This document shows positions 46,941 through 57,600 of a stretch of DNA of 64,000 bases, piece after piece. The position numbers and the translations under genes are program-made. The notes beneath the pieces are model-generated. The model did not search any database, had not been told where the DNA came from, and was given only the letters and a program-made list of their open reading frames with translations. The stretch spans positions 1,240,001-1,304,000 of the forward strand of contig JABTTZ010000001.1 of assembly GCA_015075625.1 (NCBI GenBank), read 5' to 3'. Source of the stretch: Anaerolineales bacterium. Lineage in GTDB: Bacteria > Chloroflexota > Anaerolineae > Aggregatilineales > UBA2796. Within the stretch, counting starts at the first letter, position 1, and each line of letters begins with the position of its first letter.

Positions 46941-49336
46941 TCCCACCGATGACCCTCCGGCGTTTTTTTTCAGGGTTTGCCGCCTTCGCCCTGACGATAT
47001 ATCTGATCATCCTAATCGGTTTGCTGCCCGCAGCGCTGCCCATCATTGCCGCGCAGGGGGAAACCCCTACGCCGCCAGCCGTGCAAGTTTTTACCAGCAC
47101 ACCCACCGCCACCATTCCCCCAACCCTGACGCCCGATGCCAGCCTTGTCCGGCAGTACGAACCCTATGAAGTGTCTTTCACCCTTCTGCGTGACCCGCGC
47201 AGTGTGGAGGCATGGGGCGAATTCACCGCCGAGACCGGCGCGATCTACAGAATTCCCGCCTTTTGGTGGCAAGGACAAGAGGTGGTCTGTACGCAAAACT
47301 GCCTTGTCGAACAGATCACGCCCAAAGGGGAAGGGGGGTGGCGCGTGCGCTTTAGCCCGCCGACGCCCGGCGCGTGGTCGTATGTTGTCAAGTGGCGCGA
47401 TGGGTCGGGAACGCAAAACGTGACGGTGGGAAACTTCCGCGCTGCCCCTGCCACAGGCGTTAACGGCGCGGCAATCCGCGTAGATCGCGGCAAACGTTCC
47501 TTTGCCTATCCTGACGGAACGCCCTTTTATCCACGCGGCGTCAACCTCGGTTGGTCGTGGAGCGGGGCGCGAAACACGCAAGGGTACATCGCGTGGTTGG
47601 AGGCGCTGGCGGCAGCAGGGGGCAATTTTGCCCGCATTTATGTTGATGTGCCTTGGTTCATTGGCTTGGGTTGGCGGGCGCCCCTTGACGATCCAGCGGC
47701 ACTGCAAGTCGATTCGTGGAAACTGGATCAGGTCATGGCGGCGGCAGAGCGTTTGGGAATCCGCGTGCAGCTTGTCCTTGTCTGGTATCAGGGCTGGACA
47801 GATTACGTCTTGCCGCCCGTGAACATCCCCACCACCCCCACCCGCCCTAAGACCGATGCCGATTGGATCGATAACCCTCATAATGTCGTTCGGGGGGGAC
47901 CCTTTACCACGCCGGGGCAGTTTTTTGCCGGAGAGCAAGGGCGGGCGCTCTTTAAGGCGCGGCTGCGCTATATTGTGGGGCGGTGGGGGGGCAGCCGCAG
48001 CCTGTTCGCTTGGGAGGTGATCGATTACTTGGATCAGGTTGCTCCAGCGTCACTGGGCTATGGGACGACGTGGTTGGCGGAGATGGTCAGCTACCTGCGG
48101 GACATTGATCCCTATGATCGGTTGATCACGGCGGGAGTCCGTGACCCCGCACGCATGGGAGAACTGACCGATGCCGCCCTCGATTTTTACCAACTGCGCT
48201 ACTACCAGCAGCGTCCGGTAACTGACTCTGGCGATCAGTTTATGAAAACGCTGGACTTGCTGACGCCTTACCTCTTAAATGGAGATCGTCCGCTGATGAT
48301 CAGCGAATTTTCATTGAATCCCTGGTTTGAGCCGGCAGCAGAAGACCCAACGGGCGTTCATCTGCGAGAAACGTATTGGGCGGCGGCAATGGCGGGGATT
48401 GCTGGTTCGCCGCTTAGCTGGTGGTGGGATACCTACCTGTTCCCCAACGGGCTGACTGATGCCCTTGCCCCGCTTGCCGCATGGGAGCGGCTGCCACTAG
48501 GCGCGATGGAGGGGGTCAATACAATGCTCATCGGAGCAAGTGCCTATGAGCCAATCACCATCAGCGGCTTTGACGCCGCGGCAACGAGCCGTACCCCACC
48601 AAACATGCGCTTTCGGATCACCGCCGATGGAGTCTTTCCGCCGATTCGCCTAGCCTCGTCATACCTGTATGGAAAGACGTTCCCCGCCGCCAATGCTGCG
48701 CCACAGCGCTACTTGTTGAGCGCGGCGGTGGATACGAAACTGACCGTGCGCGTGGTGGCTGTCTCCAGACGGGCGGGCGCACAACTCACGGTGAGTATTG
48801 ATGGGCGTCCGGCGGCTGAATTGGCGCTGGTGAGCGGGGCGTTTCCCACCGAATTGATCGTCCCTATTCCGGCGGGGGAACATGAGATCGTCCTTGATAA
48901 CAGCGGCGACGATTACTTACAGATTGAATCGATTCAGGTGGAGTCTTACCGCGCCCCGCTGCGGGCGTTTGCCCGTGCCGAAAAGCGCGAGGGAGCGCTG
49001 CTTGCCGTCATCCAAAACCGGCTGTACACATGGCAACATGCCGCTAACACCAGCGCAGTGATCCCGCCCCAGAGCGCCGAATTTATCGTCGCCGGAATGC
49101 CCAGTGGGTCCTATCGGGTACGCATGATTGATCTTATCACGGGGGAATTGATTGGCTCGGAGACGGAAATTGTCGAAGCGGACGGGCTGTTTCGGGTTAT
49201 GCTGCCGCCAGTGGCGGGGATGCTAAGCCTAGAGGCGCTGCGGGTGGCAAAGCCAGAGACACCACCAACGGCAACGCCCACCCTGACCCCAACGCCAGAG
49301 TTGAGTTTGACACCAACGGCGCGGGTGGTGGGCTGA
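46937..49336 (+). CDS. Secreted cellulase-like protein with DUF5060-type N-terminal domain
   Basis: 799 residues. N-terminal signal/anchor helix (about 15-35), Thr/Pro linker, DUF5060-like beta-domain (about 70-165: YEVSFTLLRDPRSVEAWGEF), then a TIM-barrel glycosidase region starting FAYPDGTPFYPRGVNLGWSW. Candidate nucleophile is in LMISEFSLNPW. At the acid/base position the usual Asn-Glu is SLFAWEVIDYLDQ, so catalysis is not assured. A C-terminal beta region and a Thr/Pro tail end it. Acts outside the cell, probably on polysaccharide. Overlaps the NUDIX gene by 4 bp. Confidence 0.75.
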   Translation: MIPPMTLRRFFSGFAAFALTIYLIILIGLLPAALPIIAAQGETPTPPAVQVFTSTPTATIPPTLTPDASLVRQYEPYEVSFTLLRDPRSVEAWGEFTAETGAIYRIPAFWWQGQEVVCTQNCLVEQITPKGEGGWRVRFSPPTPGAWSYVVKWRDGSGTQNVTVGNFRAAPATGVNGAAIRVDRGKRSFAYPDGTPFYPRGVNLGWSWSGARNTQGYIAWLEALAAAGGNFARIYVDVPWFIGLGWRAPLDDPAALQVDSWKLDQVMAAAERLGIRVQLVLVWYQGWTDYVLPPVNIPTTPTRPKTDADWIDNPHNVVRGGPFTTPGQFFAGEQGRALFKARLRYIVGRWGGSRSLFAWEVIDYLDQVAPASLGYGTTWLAEMVSYLRDIDPYDRLITAGVRDPARMGELTDAALDFYQLRYYQQRPVTDSGDQFMKTLDLLTPYLLNGDRPLMISEFSLNPWFEPAAEDPTGVHLRETYWAAAMAGIAGSPLSWWWDTYLFPNGLTDALAPLAAWERLPLGAMEGVNTMLIGASAYEPITISGFDAAATSRTPPNMRFRITADGVFPPIRLASSYLYGKTFPAANAAPQRYLLSAAVDTKLTVRVVAVSRRAGAQLTVSIDGRPAAELALVSGAFPTELIVPIPAGEHEIVLDNSGDDYLQIESIQVESYRAPLRAFARAEKREGALLAVIQNRLYTWQHAANTSAVIPPQSAEFIVAGMPSGSYRVRMIDLITGELIGSETEIVEADGLFRVMLPPVAGMLSLEALRVAKPETPPTATPTLTPTPELSLTPTARVVG

Positions 49337-49429
49337 GGGGGGTAGCAATGCTTATCCCTAGCAAAAACGGGGAATGATCGCTATTGTTATGCGGATTAAC
49401 CGCACATCAAAAGGGCAGGACGCGGACGC

Positions 49430-49963
49430 ATGGTTCAACTCTCAACGATTTTTTGGACGCTGATCGTCCTGTGGGGGGTCATTGGCTTTCTGCGCGGCTA
49501 TACAAGGGAACTCGTCTCGGCGGCAGGGATCATCCTTGCCCTCTTTGCCACGTGGCAGTTTGATGGGGTTGTTTTGCGCCCGCTTTTGCGTGGGGCAACA
49601 GCGCAGCAGCAGTTCTGGGTCTATTCGGGGATTTTGAGTGGGATCACGTTCTTTGCCTACCAAACGCCAGCAGTTGCGGCGCGGATTGCTGCCCGTCAGC
49701 AAGCATCTGGACGGGTGGGCTTGCAAGAGCGGTTGTTGGGATTGTTCTTTGGGGCGCTAAACGGGTATTTATTCTTTGGCTCGATCTGGTACTATCTCGA
49801 TGTTTTTCAATACCCCTTTCCCCCCTTCATCTACGCACCCTCGCCGGAATCGGCAAGCGCGGCATTGGTTGCCAGTTTGCCGCTTTTGTGGCTTGTTCAA
49901 AACAACCTGCTGACGATTTTGGTGATCGTCTTGTTCATGTTTGTCCTGATCGCGATGATCTAG
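49430..49963 (+). CDS. CvpA-family membrane protein
   Basis: 177 residues with four membrane helices. LIVLWGVIGFLRGYTRELVSAAGIILALFATW matches the CvpA N-terminal signature. The family is linked to colicin V production and envelope functions; here it sits 12 bp upstream of murC, which suggests co-transcription in a wall operon. Starts after AGGACGCGGACGC. Confidence 0.8.
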   Translation: MVQLSTIFWTLIVLWGVIGFLRGYTRELVSAAGIILALFATWQFDGVVLRPLLRGATAQQQFWVYSGILSGITFFAYQTPAVAARIAARQQASGRVGLQERLLGLFFGALNGYLFFGSIWYYLDVFQYPFPPFIYAPSPESASAALVASLPLLWLVQNNLLTILVIVLFMFVLIAMI

Positions 49964-49975
49964 GCGCGTGCTATC

Positions 49976-51358
49976 ATGAAACATGTTCATCTTGTGGGGA
50001 TTGGCGGGGCGGGGATGTCTGCCATTGCCCGTGTGCTGCACGGGCGGGGCTTTCGCGTCTCTGGCTCAGACCGCGCCCTAAATCCGATCACAGCGGCGCT
50101 CGCCGCCGAGGGGGTGACGATCTACGAGGGACACGCTGCCACTCATGTGGAAGGCGCTGAACTGGTGTTGATTTCTTCAGCGGTGCAGCCCGATAACCCC
50201 GAAGTCTCCGCCGCCCGCGCCGCTGGCATTGAGGTACTGAAGCGCCGCGAGGCGCTCCCCTTTGTGCTTGAGGGCAAAACCCAGATTGCTGTAGCCGGAA
50301 CGCATGGCAAGACGACGACAACGGCATTGATCACGCACCTCCTGCGCGAGGTGGGGCGCGATCCTTCGTACATTGTGGGCGGGGTGATGCAAAATACGGG
50401 CAATAATGCCCACGCCGGAACGGGCGATGCCTTTGTCATTGAGGCAGATGAGTATGATCACATGTTCCTCGGTCTCATGCCAACGATTGGTGTGATCACG
50501 AACATTGAACACGATCATCCCGATATGTTCCCCACCTTTGATGATACTCTCCGCGCCTTCGAGGGCTTTGTGGGACGCATCCCCGATTACGACGGCGTGT
50601 TGATCGCTTGCGCCGATGATTCCGGCGCGATGCGCATCGCCAAACCCCGCCGAGGACGTGGGCAGCCCACCCTGACCTATGGAATTCACAGCCCAGAAGC
50701 AAATTGGCAGGCAAGCGAGACGGCGGATGGGTTGGTCATTCAGGGAATGGAAAACGGTGAACTGCTGGAGGTGACCCTTCAGAAGGCGCTCCCTCCGGCG
50801 TTGGTGGGGGCGCACATGCGCCAGAATATGTTGGCGGCATTGGCAGCGTGCGTCGCCTATGGCGCATCGCTGACGGCGATGATGCCCGCCCTTTTGAGCT
50901 TCAAAGGGACAGGGCGGCGCTTGGAGCAGATGGGGGTCTATCGCGGCGTGCCGATCTTGAGCGATTACGGACACCATCCGACGGCAATCCGCACTACGTT
51001 GGAGGCGGTGCGGCAGCTCTACCCTGAGGCGGCGGTGTGGGCGGTGTGGCAGCCGCATACCTACAGCCGGACGCGGACGCTTTTGGGGGATTTTGCCGAG
51101 GCGTTTGCCGCCGCTGACCACGCCCTGATCACCACTATTTATCCGTCACGGGAACGTTACCAAACGGGCGATCCCGATGGGAACTCTATTGAGGCGGCAG
51201 TACGCGGAACACATCACCCCGATGTGCGGTACAGCGGGGATTTGGCAGCAACGGCGCTGCTGCTGCGGCGGGAACTAACGGTAGGGGCGGTAGTGATTAT
51301 CTTCAGCGCGGGCGATGCGCCGAAGATTGGGGAGATGCTGCTGGCGGAGGGTGGGTGA
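49976..51358 (+). CDS. murC: UDP-N-acetylmuramate--L-alanine ligase MurC
   Basis: 460 residues. Adds the first amino acid to UDP-MurNAc in peptidoglycan synthesis. VHLVGIGGAGMSAIARVL binds UDP; P-loop VAGTHGKTTTTAL; EADEYDHMFL; NIEHDHPD; C-terminal DYGHHPTAI and WQPHTYSRT. Full length. Its presence indicates a peptidoglycan wall, which is informative because wall genes are patchy in Chloroflexota. No other mur genes follow; the R-M island begins 100 bp downstream. Confidence 0.96.
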   Translation: MKHVHLVGIGGAGMSAIARVLHGRGFRVSGSDRALNPITAALAAEGVTIYEGHAATHVEGAELVLISSAVQPDNPEVSAARAAGIEVLKRREALPFVLEGKTQIAVAGTHGKTTTTALITHLLREVGRDPSYIVGGVMQNTGNNAHAGTGDAFVIEADEYDHMFLGLMPTIGVITNIEHDHPDMFPTFDDTLRAFEGFVGRIPDYDGVLIACADDSGAMRIAKPRRGRGQPTLTYGIHSPEANWQASETADGLVIQGMENGELLEVTLQKALPPALVGAHMRQNMLAALAACVAYGASLTAMMPALLSFKGTGRRLEQMGVYRGVPILSDYGHHPTAIRTTLEAVRQLYPEAAVWAVWQPHTYSRTRTLLGDFAEAFAAADHALITTIYPSRERYQTGDPDGNSIEAAVRGTHHPDVRYSGDLAATALLLRRELTVGAVVIIFSAGDAPKIGEMLLAEGG

Positions 51359-51387
51359 GGGGGGGAAGCCCCCTCAAAGGGTTATTC

Positions 51388-51412
51388 CCCCCTTCCCGCA
51401 AGGAGAAGGGGG
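51388..51412. repeat. GNRA-capped hairpin repeat
   Basis: CCCCCTTC-CC-GCAA-GG-A-GAAGGGGG, 10 bp paired with a bulged A; near-identical to 44503-44529. Could end the murC transcript. Confidence 0.7.
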
Positions 51413-51457
51413 TAGGGGCATGAGGGCTATAAGATATGGGTATGACAGACGTGAATC

Positions 51458-52192
51458 ATGAACTGGTCAACTGACTTCATAGACAAAATTATTTGTGGCG
51501 ACGCCGTTAATGTAATGAGACAGATACCCGACAAATGCATTGGGCTTGTCGTTACATCCCCGCCGTATAATCTCAAAAACTCCACTGGCAATGGTATGAA
51601 AGATGGAAGAGGGGGCAAATGGGCGAATGCCGCGTTACAAAGTGGCTATTCTAATCATAACGACAACATGCCTCATGAAGAATACGTGCAATGGCAAAGA
51701 GAGTGTCTTTCAGAGATGCTGCGTGTCATTGATGAGGATGGCGCTATTTTTTATAATCATAAATGGCGTGTTCAAGACGGACTGCTGCAAGATCGACACG
51801 ATATTGTCTCTGGTTTTCCAGTAAGGCAAATTATCATTTGGCGGAGAAAAGGGGGAATCAACTTTAATCCGGGGTACTTTCTACCAACGTATGAAGTCAT
51901 CTATCTAATTGCTAAATCGAAGTTTCGACTAGCACCTAAAACAAATGCTTATGGCGATGTTTGGGAATTTACACAAGAGATGAATAACCCTCATCCCGCA
52001 CCATTTCCCGTTGCCTTAATTGAAAGAATAATTAGTTCCACCACCGCTAAAGTTATCCTCGATCCCTTTATGGGATCGGGAACGACAGCTATAGCAGCGA
52101 AGAATCTTCATAGGCAGTACATCGGCATAGATATATCGAAAGAATATTGCGACATTGCAGAAACACGGGTAATAAATACATTCGCCCCGTAG
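51458..52192 (+). CDS. DNA methyltransferase, motif order IV-I (beta class), R-M system
   Basis: 244 residues. Motif IV T33-S-P-P-Y-N-L is near the N-terminus, and motif I (ILDPFMGSGTTAIAAKNL..YIGIDIS) is at the C-terminus. SPPY rather than DPPY is typical of N4-cytosine enzymes. It would protect the host at the island's site. Markedly AT-richer than the neighbours, with AAA/ATT codons, which points to transfer. The endonuclease gene follows after 128 bp. Confidence 0.88.
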   Translation: MNWSTDFIDKIICGDAVNVMRQIPDKCIGLVVTSPPYNLKNSTGNGMKDGRGGKWANAALQSGYSNHNDNMPHEEYVQWQRECLSEMLRVIDEDGAIFYNHKWRVQDGLLQDRHDIVSGFPVRQIIIWRRKGGINFNPGYFLPTYEVIYLIAKSKFRLAPKTNAYGDVWEFTQEMNNPHPAPFPVALIERIISSTTAKVILDPFMGSGTTAIAAKNLHRQYIGIDISKEYCDIAETRVINTFAP

Positions 52193-52320
52193 AATACAAG
52201 TTCGTCCACAATAAGCCTAAGTGTTTGGGGGATTGATATTGTTCCCAGATTCTAACTAAAAAACTTGCCCAGATAATGCTATACAGATACTATCAACGCT
52301 ATTGAAAGAAGGGCTGAAAT

Positions 52321-53124
52321 GTGGATATATACACAAAAGAAGAACTAATTGGTCGTCTTACAGATCTAGGAAAAATGGGTTACGTAAAGAATGGCAGATT
52401 TGGAAATCATGGCGGAATTGGCAACACGCTTGAGGACTATCTCGGTATTGTCGAAAATAATCTACCCATTCCTAATGCTTCAGAATGGGAACTGAAAACC
52501 CAAAGAGCAAATACAACTGCATTGACCACAATGTTTCATACCGAACCCTCCCCTCGTGCGGTGCGATTTGTTCCACAAATCTTACTCCCATTATATGGCT
52601 GGCGTCATCAACAAGCAGGAACAAAGTACAGCGCGAATGAAATGAGCTTTCGGCAAACGATTCATGGGGTGAGGCACAGTGATCGGGGTTTCATCGTTAA
52701 GGTTGATCGAAATGCTCGTCAGGTATTAGTGTCCTTTAATGCGAGTTTGGTCTCAGTAAAGCATAAGGAGTGGCTTGCTCTTGTTGAGCAGCGGGTGGGC
52801 TTGGGTGAACTCAACCCTCAACCATATTGGGGATTTGACGATTTAGAACATAAAGCAGGCACAAAACTATTGAATTGTTTCTACGTACAGGCAGAGGTAA
52901 AGAAGAAAAATGGCGAAGAGTACTATTGGTACAACAAAACTCAGATGTTAACGAGGTTTCGTTTTGAAGGTTTACTTGAAGGACTTGAAAAGGGAGCCAT
53001 GTTTGTTGATTTTGATGCCCGTTCTGGGCATAACCATGGGACAAAGTTCCGAATGAGACAAAACCACCTGCCCACGCTCTATGAAGAAGTTATCACTGTG
53101 GTTGATATAAAAAGTAACGACTGA
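52321..53124 (+). CDS. MvaI/BcnI-family restriction endonuclease
   Basis: 267 residues, GTG start after AAGAAGGG. GGIGNTLEDYLGIVENNLPIP then ASEWELKTQR match the MvaI/BcnI family, whose active site uses the E..E-x-K set; here E in TLEDYLG and E-L-K in WELKT are in place. MvaI cuts CC^WGG and BcnI CC^SGG as monomers; which one this enzyme prefers cannot be told. Flanked by two methyltransferase genes. AT-rich like them. Confidence 0.88.
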   Translation: MDIYTKEELIGRLTDLGKMGYVKNGRFGNHGGIGNTLEDYLGIVENNLPIPNASEWELKTQRANTTALTTMFHTEPSPRAVRFVPQILLPLYGWRHQQAGTKYSANEMSFRQTIHGVRHSDRGFIVKVDRNARQVLVSFNASLVSVKHKEWLALVEQRVGLGELNPQPYWGFDDLEHKAGTKLLNCFYVQAEVKKKNGEEYYWYNKTQMLTRFRFEGLLEGLEKGAMFVDFDARSGHNHGTKFRMRQNHLPTLYEEVITVVDIKSND

Positions 53125-53443
53125 TCTAAATTAAATCACTCACCTTACACACAGATCCTCACCCCCTAGCCCCCTCTCCCGCTGCGCGGGAGAGGGGGGA
53201 TTCGCTTTGGGAGGGGCAGCGCCCCTCCCCACCCTCTTAGGCAGGTACTCTCAGGGAAAATCACAGCGCTTGCGTAAGATGAGTTAAATCAGCCACACAA
53301 ATCAGGGGAAAAGGCTTATCAAAAGCCTAACCACATAGTTCTTTTTAGAGAGAATAACACAGCGCTTTAGGGCTATAACCTTCCCCATAGACGAAGATCG
53401 AATGACTCTGTCGTCTAATAAATGGAAATAGTCCTGCTCAACG
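53125..53443. other. Spacer between endonuclease and second methyltransferase
   Basis: 319 bp between convergent genes. Holds a 13-bp perfect hairpin (53170-53198) and AT-rich DNA; no gene recognised. Confidence 0.6.
53170..53198. repeat. Perfect 13-bp hairpin
   Basis: CCCCCTCTCCCGC-TGC-GCGGGAGAGGGGG, no mismatch, 3-nt loop. GC-rich within an AT-rich island, in the same style as host intergenic repeats at 34818-34898. Confidence 0.85.
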
Positions 53444-54388
53444 TTAGTTTAGAGGAGGGCGCCAAAAATCAAGCAGATACTCGAACGTTGTTCCCATAGT
53501 AATGTAGTTGCTTGGCCATCCAAATATTCCAATCTGATTTACAATGTTTGTTCTGTCCCAGATGATGATATTCCTAAGTTCGTATCCTCTCTTCCGCAGT
53601 TCATCAATCAAAGACACATGAAGGGTAATTCTCTCATCTTCCCACCACATATCAGGCACATTGATAACGCAGTGTCCCTTGGGGCGAAGCAACACTAGAA
53701 GCCGCTCGAAGATATTACCCATTGCCTCGGTATATTCTTCAAGCGACATAGTACCCAAATCACGGTCATGCTGAGAGTATTGTTCGACTTGATCGTATTG
53801 TTCGTTCTTTCGATTACGACGTGATTTATTCTTTCGTTTTCGATTCAAAAGATTTGCATACGGCGGGGAGGTCCATATCAAGCTAACTGTATCATTTTTA
53901 ATATATTCTGCGACATATAACGCATCATCCTGAATTGCCATTTGGTGATACAAAGCCCGATTTCCAAAGAGGTTAAGATTGCTTGATAGTCTTTCTTCGC
54001 AAACCCTCAAGTAGTTTTCCTGCAAATCAAAACCGAGGGCGTTACGGTTGTGATCTTGTGACGCAATTAACGTTGTTCCACTACCCACAAATGGATCTAA
54101 AACGAGTTCTCCCTCGTGAGTAAAGAGCTTGATTATTTTGGCTGCCAACGAAACTGGAAAGGTGGCAGGGTGAATGGTTTTATCTCGAATATCTCGGCTT
54201 TCGTAACGAAACTGCCAAACACCAATTTGACTCTTAAGCCATTCTTTTGCGGATAAGCAATTAATGTGTGTCGGTTGGCAGGTGCATGTTTTTGTATAAT
54301 TGATGGGCAATTTACATCTAAAAAGTGGATCACTATTCAAAACTATTGGGGGCAAAGAGTCATGTGTTACCGTGTCGTTCTTTTGCAC
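53444..54388 (-). CDS. DNA methyltransferase, motif order I-IV, R-M system
   Basis: 314 residues. Motif I (LVLDPFVGSGTTLIASQDHNRNALGFDLQ) comes first at about 95-125 and motif IV TSPPYANLL at about 175, the reverse of the first methyltransferase in this island. A Cys-rich N-terminus (FRCKLP, CTCQPTHINC) is unusual. Converges on the endonuclease gene. Likely N4-cytosine specific from TSPPY. Together with the first enzyme it forms the permuted pair known from the BcnI system. Confidence 0.88.
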   Translation of the reverse strand: MQKNDTVTHDSLPPIVLNSDPLFRCKLPINYTKTCTCQPTHINCLSAKEWLKSQIGVWQFRYESRDIRDKTIHPATFPVSLAAKIIKLFTHEGELVLDPFVGSGTTLIASQDHNRNALGFDLQENYLRVCEERLSSNLNLFGNRALYHQMAIQDDALYVAEYIKNDTVSLIWTSPPYANLLNRKRKNKSRRNRKNEQYDQVEQYSQHDRDLGTMSLEEYTEAMGNIFERLLVLLRPKGHCVINVPDMWWEDERITLHVSLIDELRKRGYELRNIIIWDRTNIVNQIGIFGWPSNYITMGTTFEYLLDFWRPPLN

Positions 54389-54676
54389 AATTTATGTCCT
54401 TTGGGTCTCGTTTGAGGAAGCCAGCGCTCTAAGTTGGGAAAATCCCACCACTTGCCTGTGGCATTGTGATGCATTAGCCAATAATTGTAGCACTTATGTT
54501 CCGAGAGCGCTTGTGCTAAACCATTTATGGCGGGCTATTTATGTGGCGCTCCCCTTCTTGTTTCGCCATTTAATCGATCTTCCTTCGCCACATATAGACA
54601 CACTTGCGCACCTCTTCACGTCCATGCGCTCCCATTTGTTGGCTGCTATGGTGCATCGTCGTAATTGTTTGGCGCA
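54389..54676. other. AT-rich gap upstream of second methyltransferase
   Basis: 288 bp. Should contain the minus-strand promoter of the methyltransferase. Only very short frames; nothing recognised. Confidence 0.5.
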
Positions 54677-57600
54677 TCATCGTCCCCCTTCGGCAAGGTG
54701 CGCCACGACCCACCGCAGCGCCGGATTTGTCTTTGGCTGCCCATCGAGCGCGGCGGCGGCGGCGGCGATATGTTCCCCCCTCATCTCCGGCGCATCGGCG
54801 GCGGCGAGGAGCGCCCGCAGCGCCCGCACGGTTGGATCATCGTCCAGCCGCGCCAGTTCAGCCCGCCGCGCCGCTAAGACCTCGTTGAACAGGGTGAGGA
54901 ATTTCACCGCATCGTCTGCCCGCCCCAGATCAGCGCTGGTTTGTGCCTGCAACGCCCGAACAAAGACCGTCCCAATCAGATCGGGCGTTCCCGTCCGCGC
55001 CATGAGTGTCAGGCTTTGTTCAGCAGCCTTCAGGGTCGTCAGGTGGCGGCTGATCTCGCCCTCCGCACGCTCCAAAATCAGCGTTGCCTCGTTACGGCTA
55101 GCCACCGTTCGGGATCGTTCGGCAACCTCTCGAAGGATCATCGCTGCCGCTTCCCATGCCCCCTGTAAGATTCGCGCCTGCCCTAAACCGAGGGCGATAC
55201 GCCCTCCCTGTTCGGCATCGGGGGTTGGTTGTAGGCTGTGAACTTTGCGGGCTTCCTCAAAGGCGCGGGTGGCATCATCCCCTTTTTTGAGGGCAAGGTA
55301 AAGCCGCCCCAACGCGCAGAGCGTTTCGATGTGCTTATCTGCCGTATGCCGGGGGTCAAGGTAAACAAGCGCCTCGTGGTGGCGCACCGCCGCCTTTGCC
55401 AATTCGCCACGCCGTTCATGCGCCGCTGCAAGGTAGCCCAGAATTCCGACGATCACTGCGCCTTGCTGTTGGGGGCGGGCTTTTTCAAGGTCGAGCGCCT
55501 TTTCTAGATGGGCAATGGCGTTGGCAAAGCTGCTGCGCTCTAGGTACAACTCCCCTAAGGCGCGTTCCGCTGCGGCTAATTCAACGGGGTGTGTCTCTCG
55601 CCGGAGGTAGTTTAGGGCGCGGTGGTAGGCATCGAGCGCCTCGCTGCCCATCCCCTGCGCCCGATAACCATCGCCAAGCGTTTTGTGGGTGATTCCGGTG
55701 CGATCATCCTGCACCGCCTCTAGGACGAGCTTTAAGTGGCTGCGTGCCTTGTCGTGCGCCCCAATCGTCGTATAGACCGCGCCCAACCCGCGATGAATGT
55801 CCGCCCGTTCTAAGGGAGATGCCCCCTCAATGCCCACTGCCGTATCATAGGCGTGAATTGCCGCTTGGGATTGCCCCAACTGGATGAACGATTCCGCCTG
55901 TACGGTGAGAATTGCCCGCCGTTCGTCGGGGGGAATGCCTTCGATCTGGAGCGCATCAAAGTAGGATTCCACGGCGCTTTGGTGATCGCCCGCAGCGGCG
56001 CTGCTCCGTCCGAGGGCGACGGCAAGTGTCCGCCAGCGCTCTGGGTCGTGGCGTAGATCGATTCGTTTCAAAGCGTGGCGGTAGGCGTCGGCAGCGGCGG
56101 GGAACTGTCCCAACGTCTCGTGGGCAGCGGCTTTATCGGCATAAACAGCGGCGATCAGGGTGGGGTTGGCATTGGGAGCCTGTTCAACCACCGACAATGC
56201 CTCGCTGAAGGTATCAATTGCCTCTGGGAACTGCCGCAAGCGCAAGCGCGTATAGGCAAGGGCGACGACGGCATCGGCATAGGCGCTCAGGTCACGCTCA
56301 CGGGCGAGATGGGTGAGCGCCTCGGATAAATAAGCGGCTGCCGCCGCTGGATCGCCCGCTTCGGCACTGATCCGCGCTGCCTCACGGAGGATTTCGCCCT
56401 GTGCATGAAGGTCTGGTTCATAGGGACGCGCCGCCTCAAGCTGGCGGAGCGCTTCTGCCGTCTCGTCAAGCACCAACGCCGCCTGCGCCAATGTCAGATG
56501 GGCGGCGAGCCAGATCAGCGAGTGCGCCGATTTTTCTTCGGGGGAGGCGGCAGCGAGGGGCAGGAGGATTTCGGCGGCATCAGCGGGACGCCCCACCCGT
56601 AGGTAGAGTTCGCCCAGATCGCGGCGGGCGGCAAAGGCGACAGCGCTGCGCGGTGCGTTCGTCTCCGCGAGGGTTAGGGCGTGTTCGGCAAGGTCAATGG
56701 CGGCGACGGGATCGGCAAGGGGAGCCTCGCTGTGCAAGAACAGCCGAATGGCAAGGCAGGGAATCCCCCACGATTCATGGTGAACAGCCTCCTCAAAACG
56801 CTCCACAAAGACTGTGATAAGGGCGTTGAAAGAGGCATCGCTGCCGCCCGCCTTGTTCAGGTCACGCGCCAAGGCGGTCACGTTGAGCAGGGCATAGCCG
56901 AGGAGGGAGAGATCGGCGGACGGGCGCGGTTGGAGTATCTCCACCGCCCGCTGGAAGGTTTCTAATGCCTCATGGACGCGCCCGGTCACGCGGAGCAAAC
57001 GCCCCAACGCCAACGCCGTGATCGCTGTCCCCGTGCGATCCCGTGTGGCGTCCTTGTGGCTGAGGGCGCGGCGGAAATTGGCAATGGCGCGTTCGGCATT
57101 TCCGGTACAGCGCTGCGATTCAGCGAGTTCGTGAAGGGCGATTCCAATACGATGATCATCCCGCTTGGGAACACCGCCAAGCGCTGTCGCTTCTGCTTCA
57201 AAAGCGAGGGCTGCCGCTTCGTGCGCTTCTTTCAGGCGGGCGACATGCCCCAAGACATGGAACGCCAGGGCATCAGCGGCGGGGTCGGGACGTTCGCCGC
57301 TGATCTCACGGACGCGGCGGGCGGCGGACTCAGCATCATCGGGGCGACCATCAAGGAGCGTCAGATGGGCGTGCAAGGCATGGCTGGCACGTTGACGGGC
57401 AAAGGCGGGGCGGGGGAGGGTTGCTTCATACCACACCCCCTCTGCGCCAACGCTCAATGCAGCTTCGTGAACTGCCCCCGATGCCGCCAGCGCTCGCCCT
57501 TGCGCCCGCGCCACAATCGCTCGCCACTCGGCAGATGCCTCGCTTTGGAGGACGGCATAACCCTTCAGCGCGGTGGGGAGATCGCCCATCAGGTGGGCAA

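Noticed and set aside
54300-55241. Plus-strand frame running from the methyltransferase promoter region into the STAND gene.
   Set aside because: Its translation is Ser/Arg-rich without motifs and overlaps two well-supported minus-strand genes.
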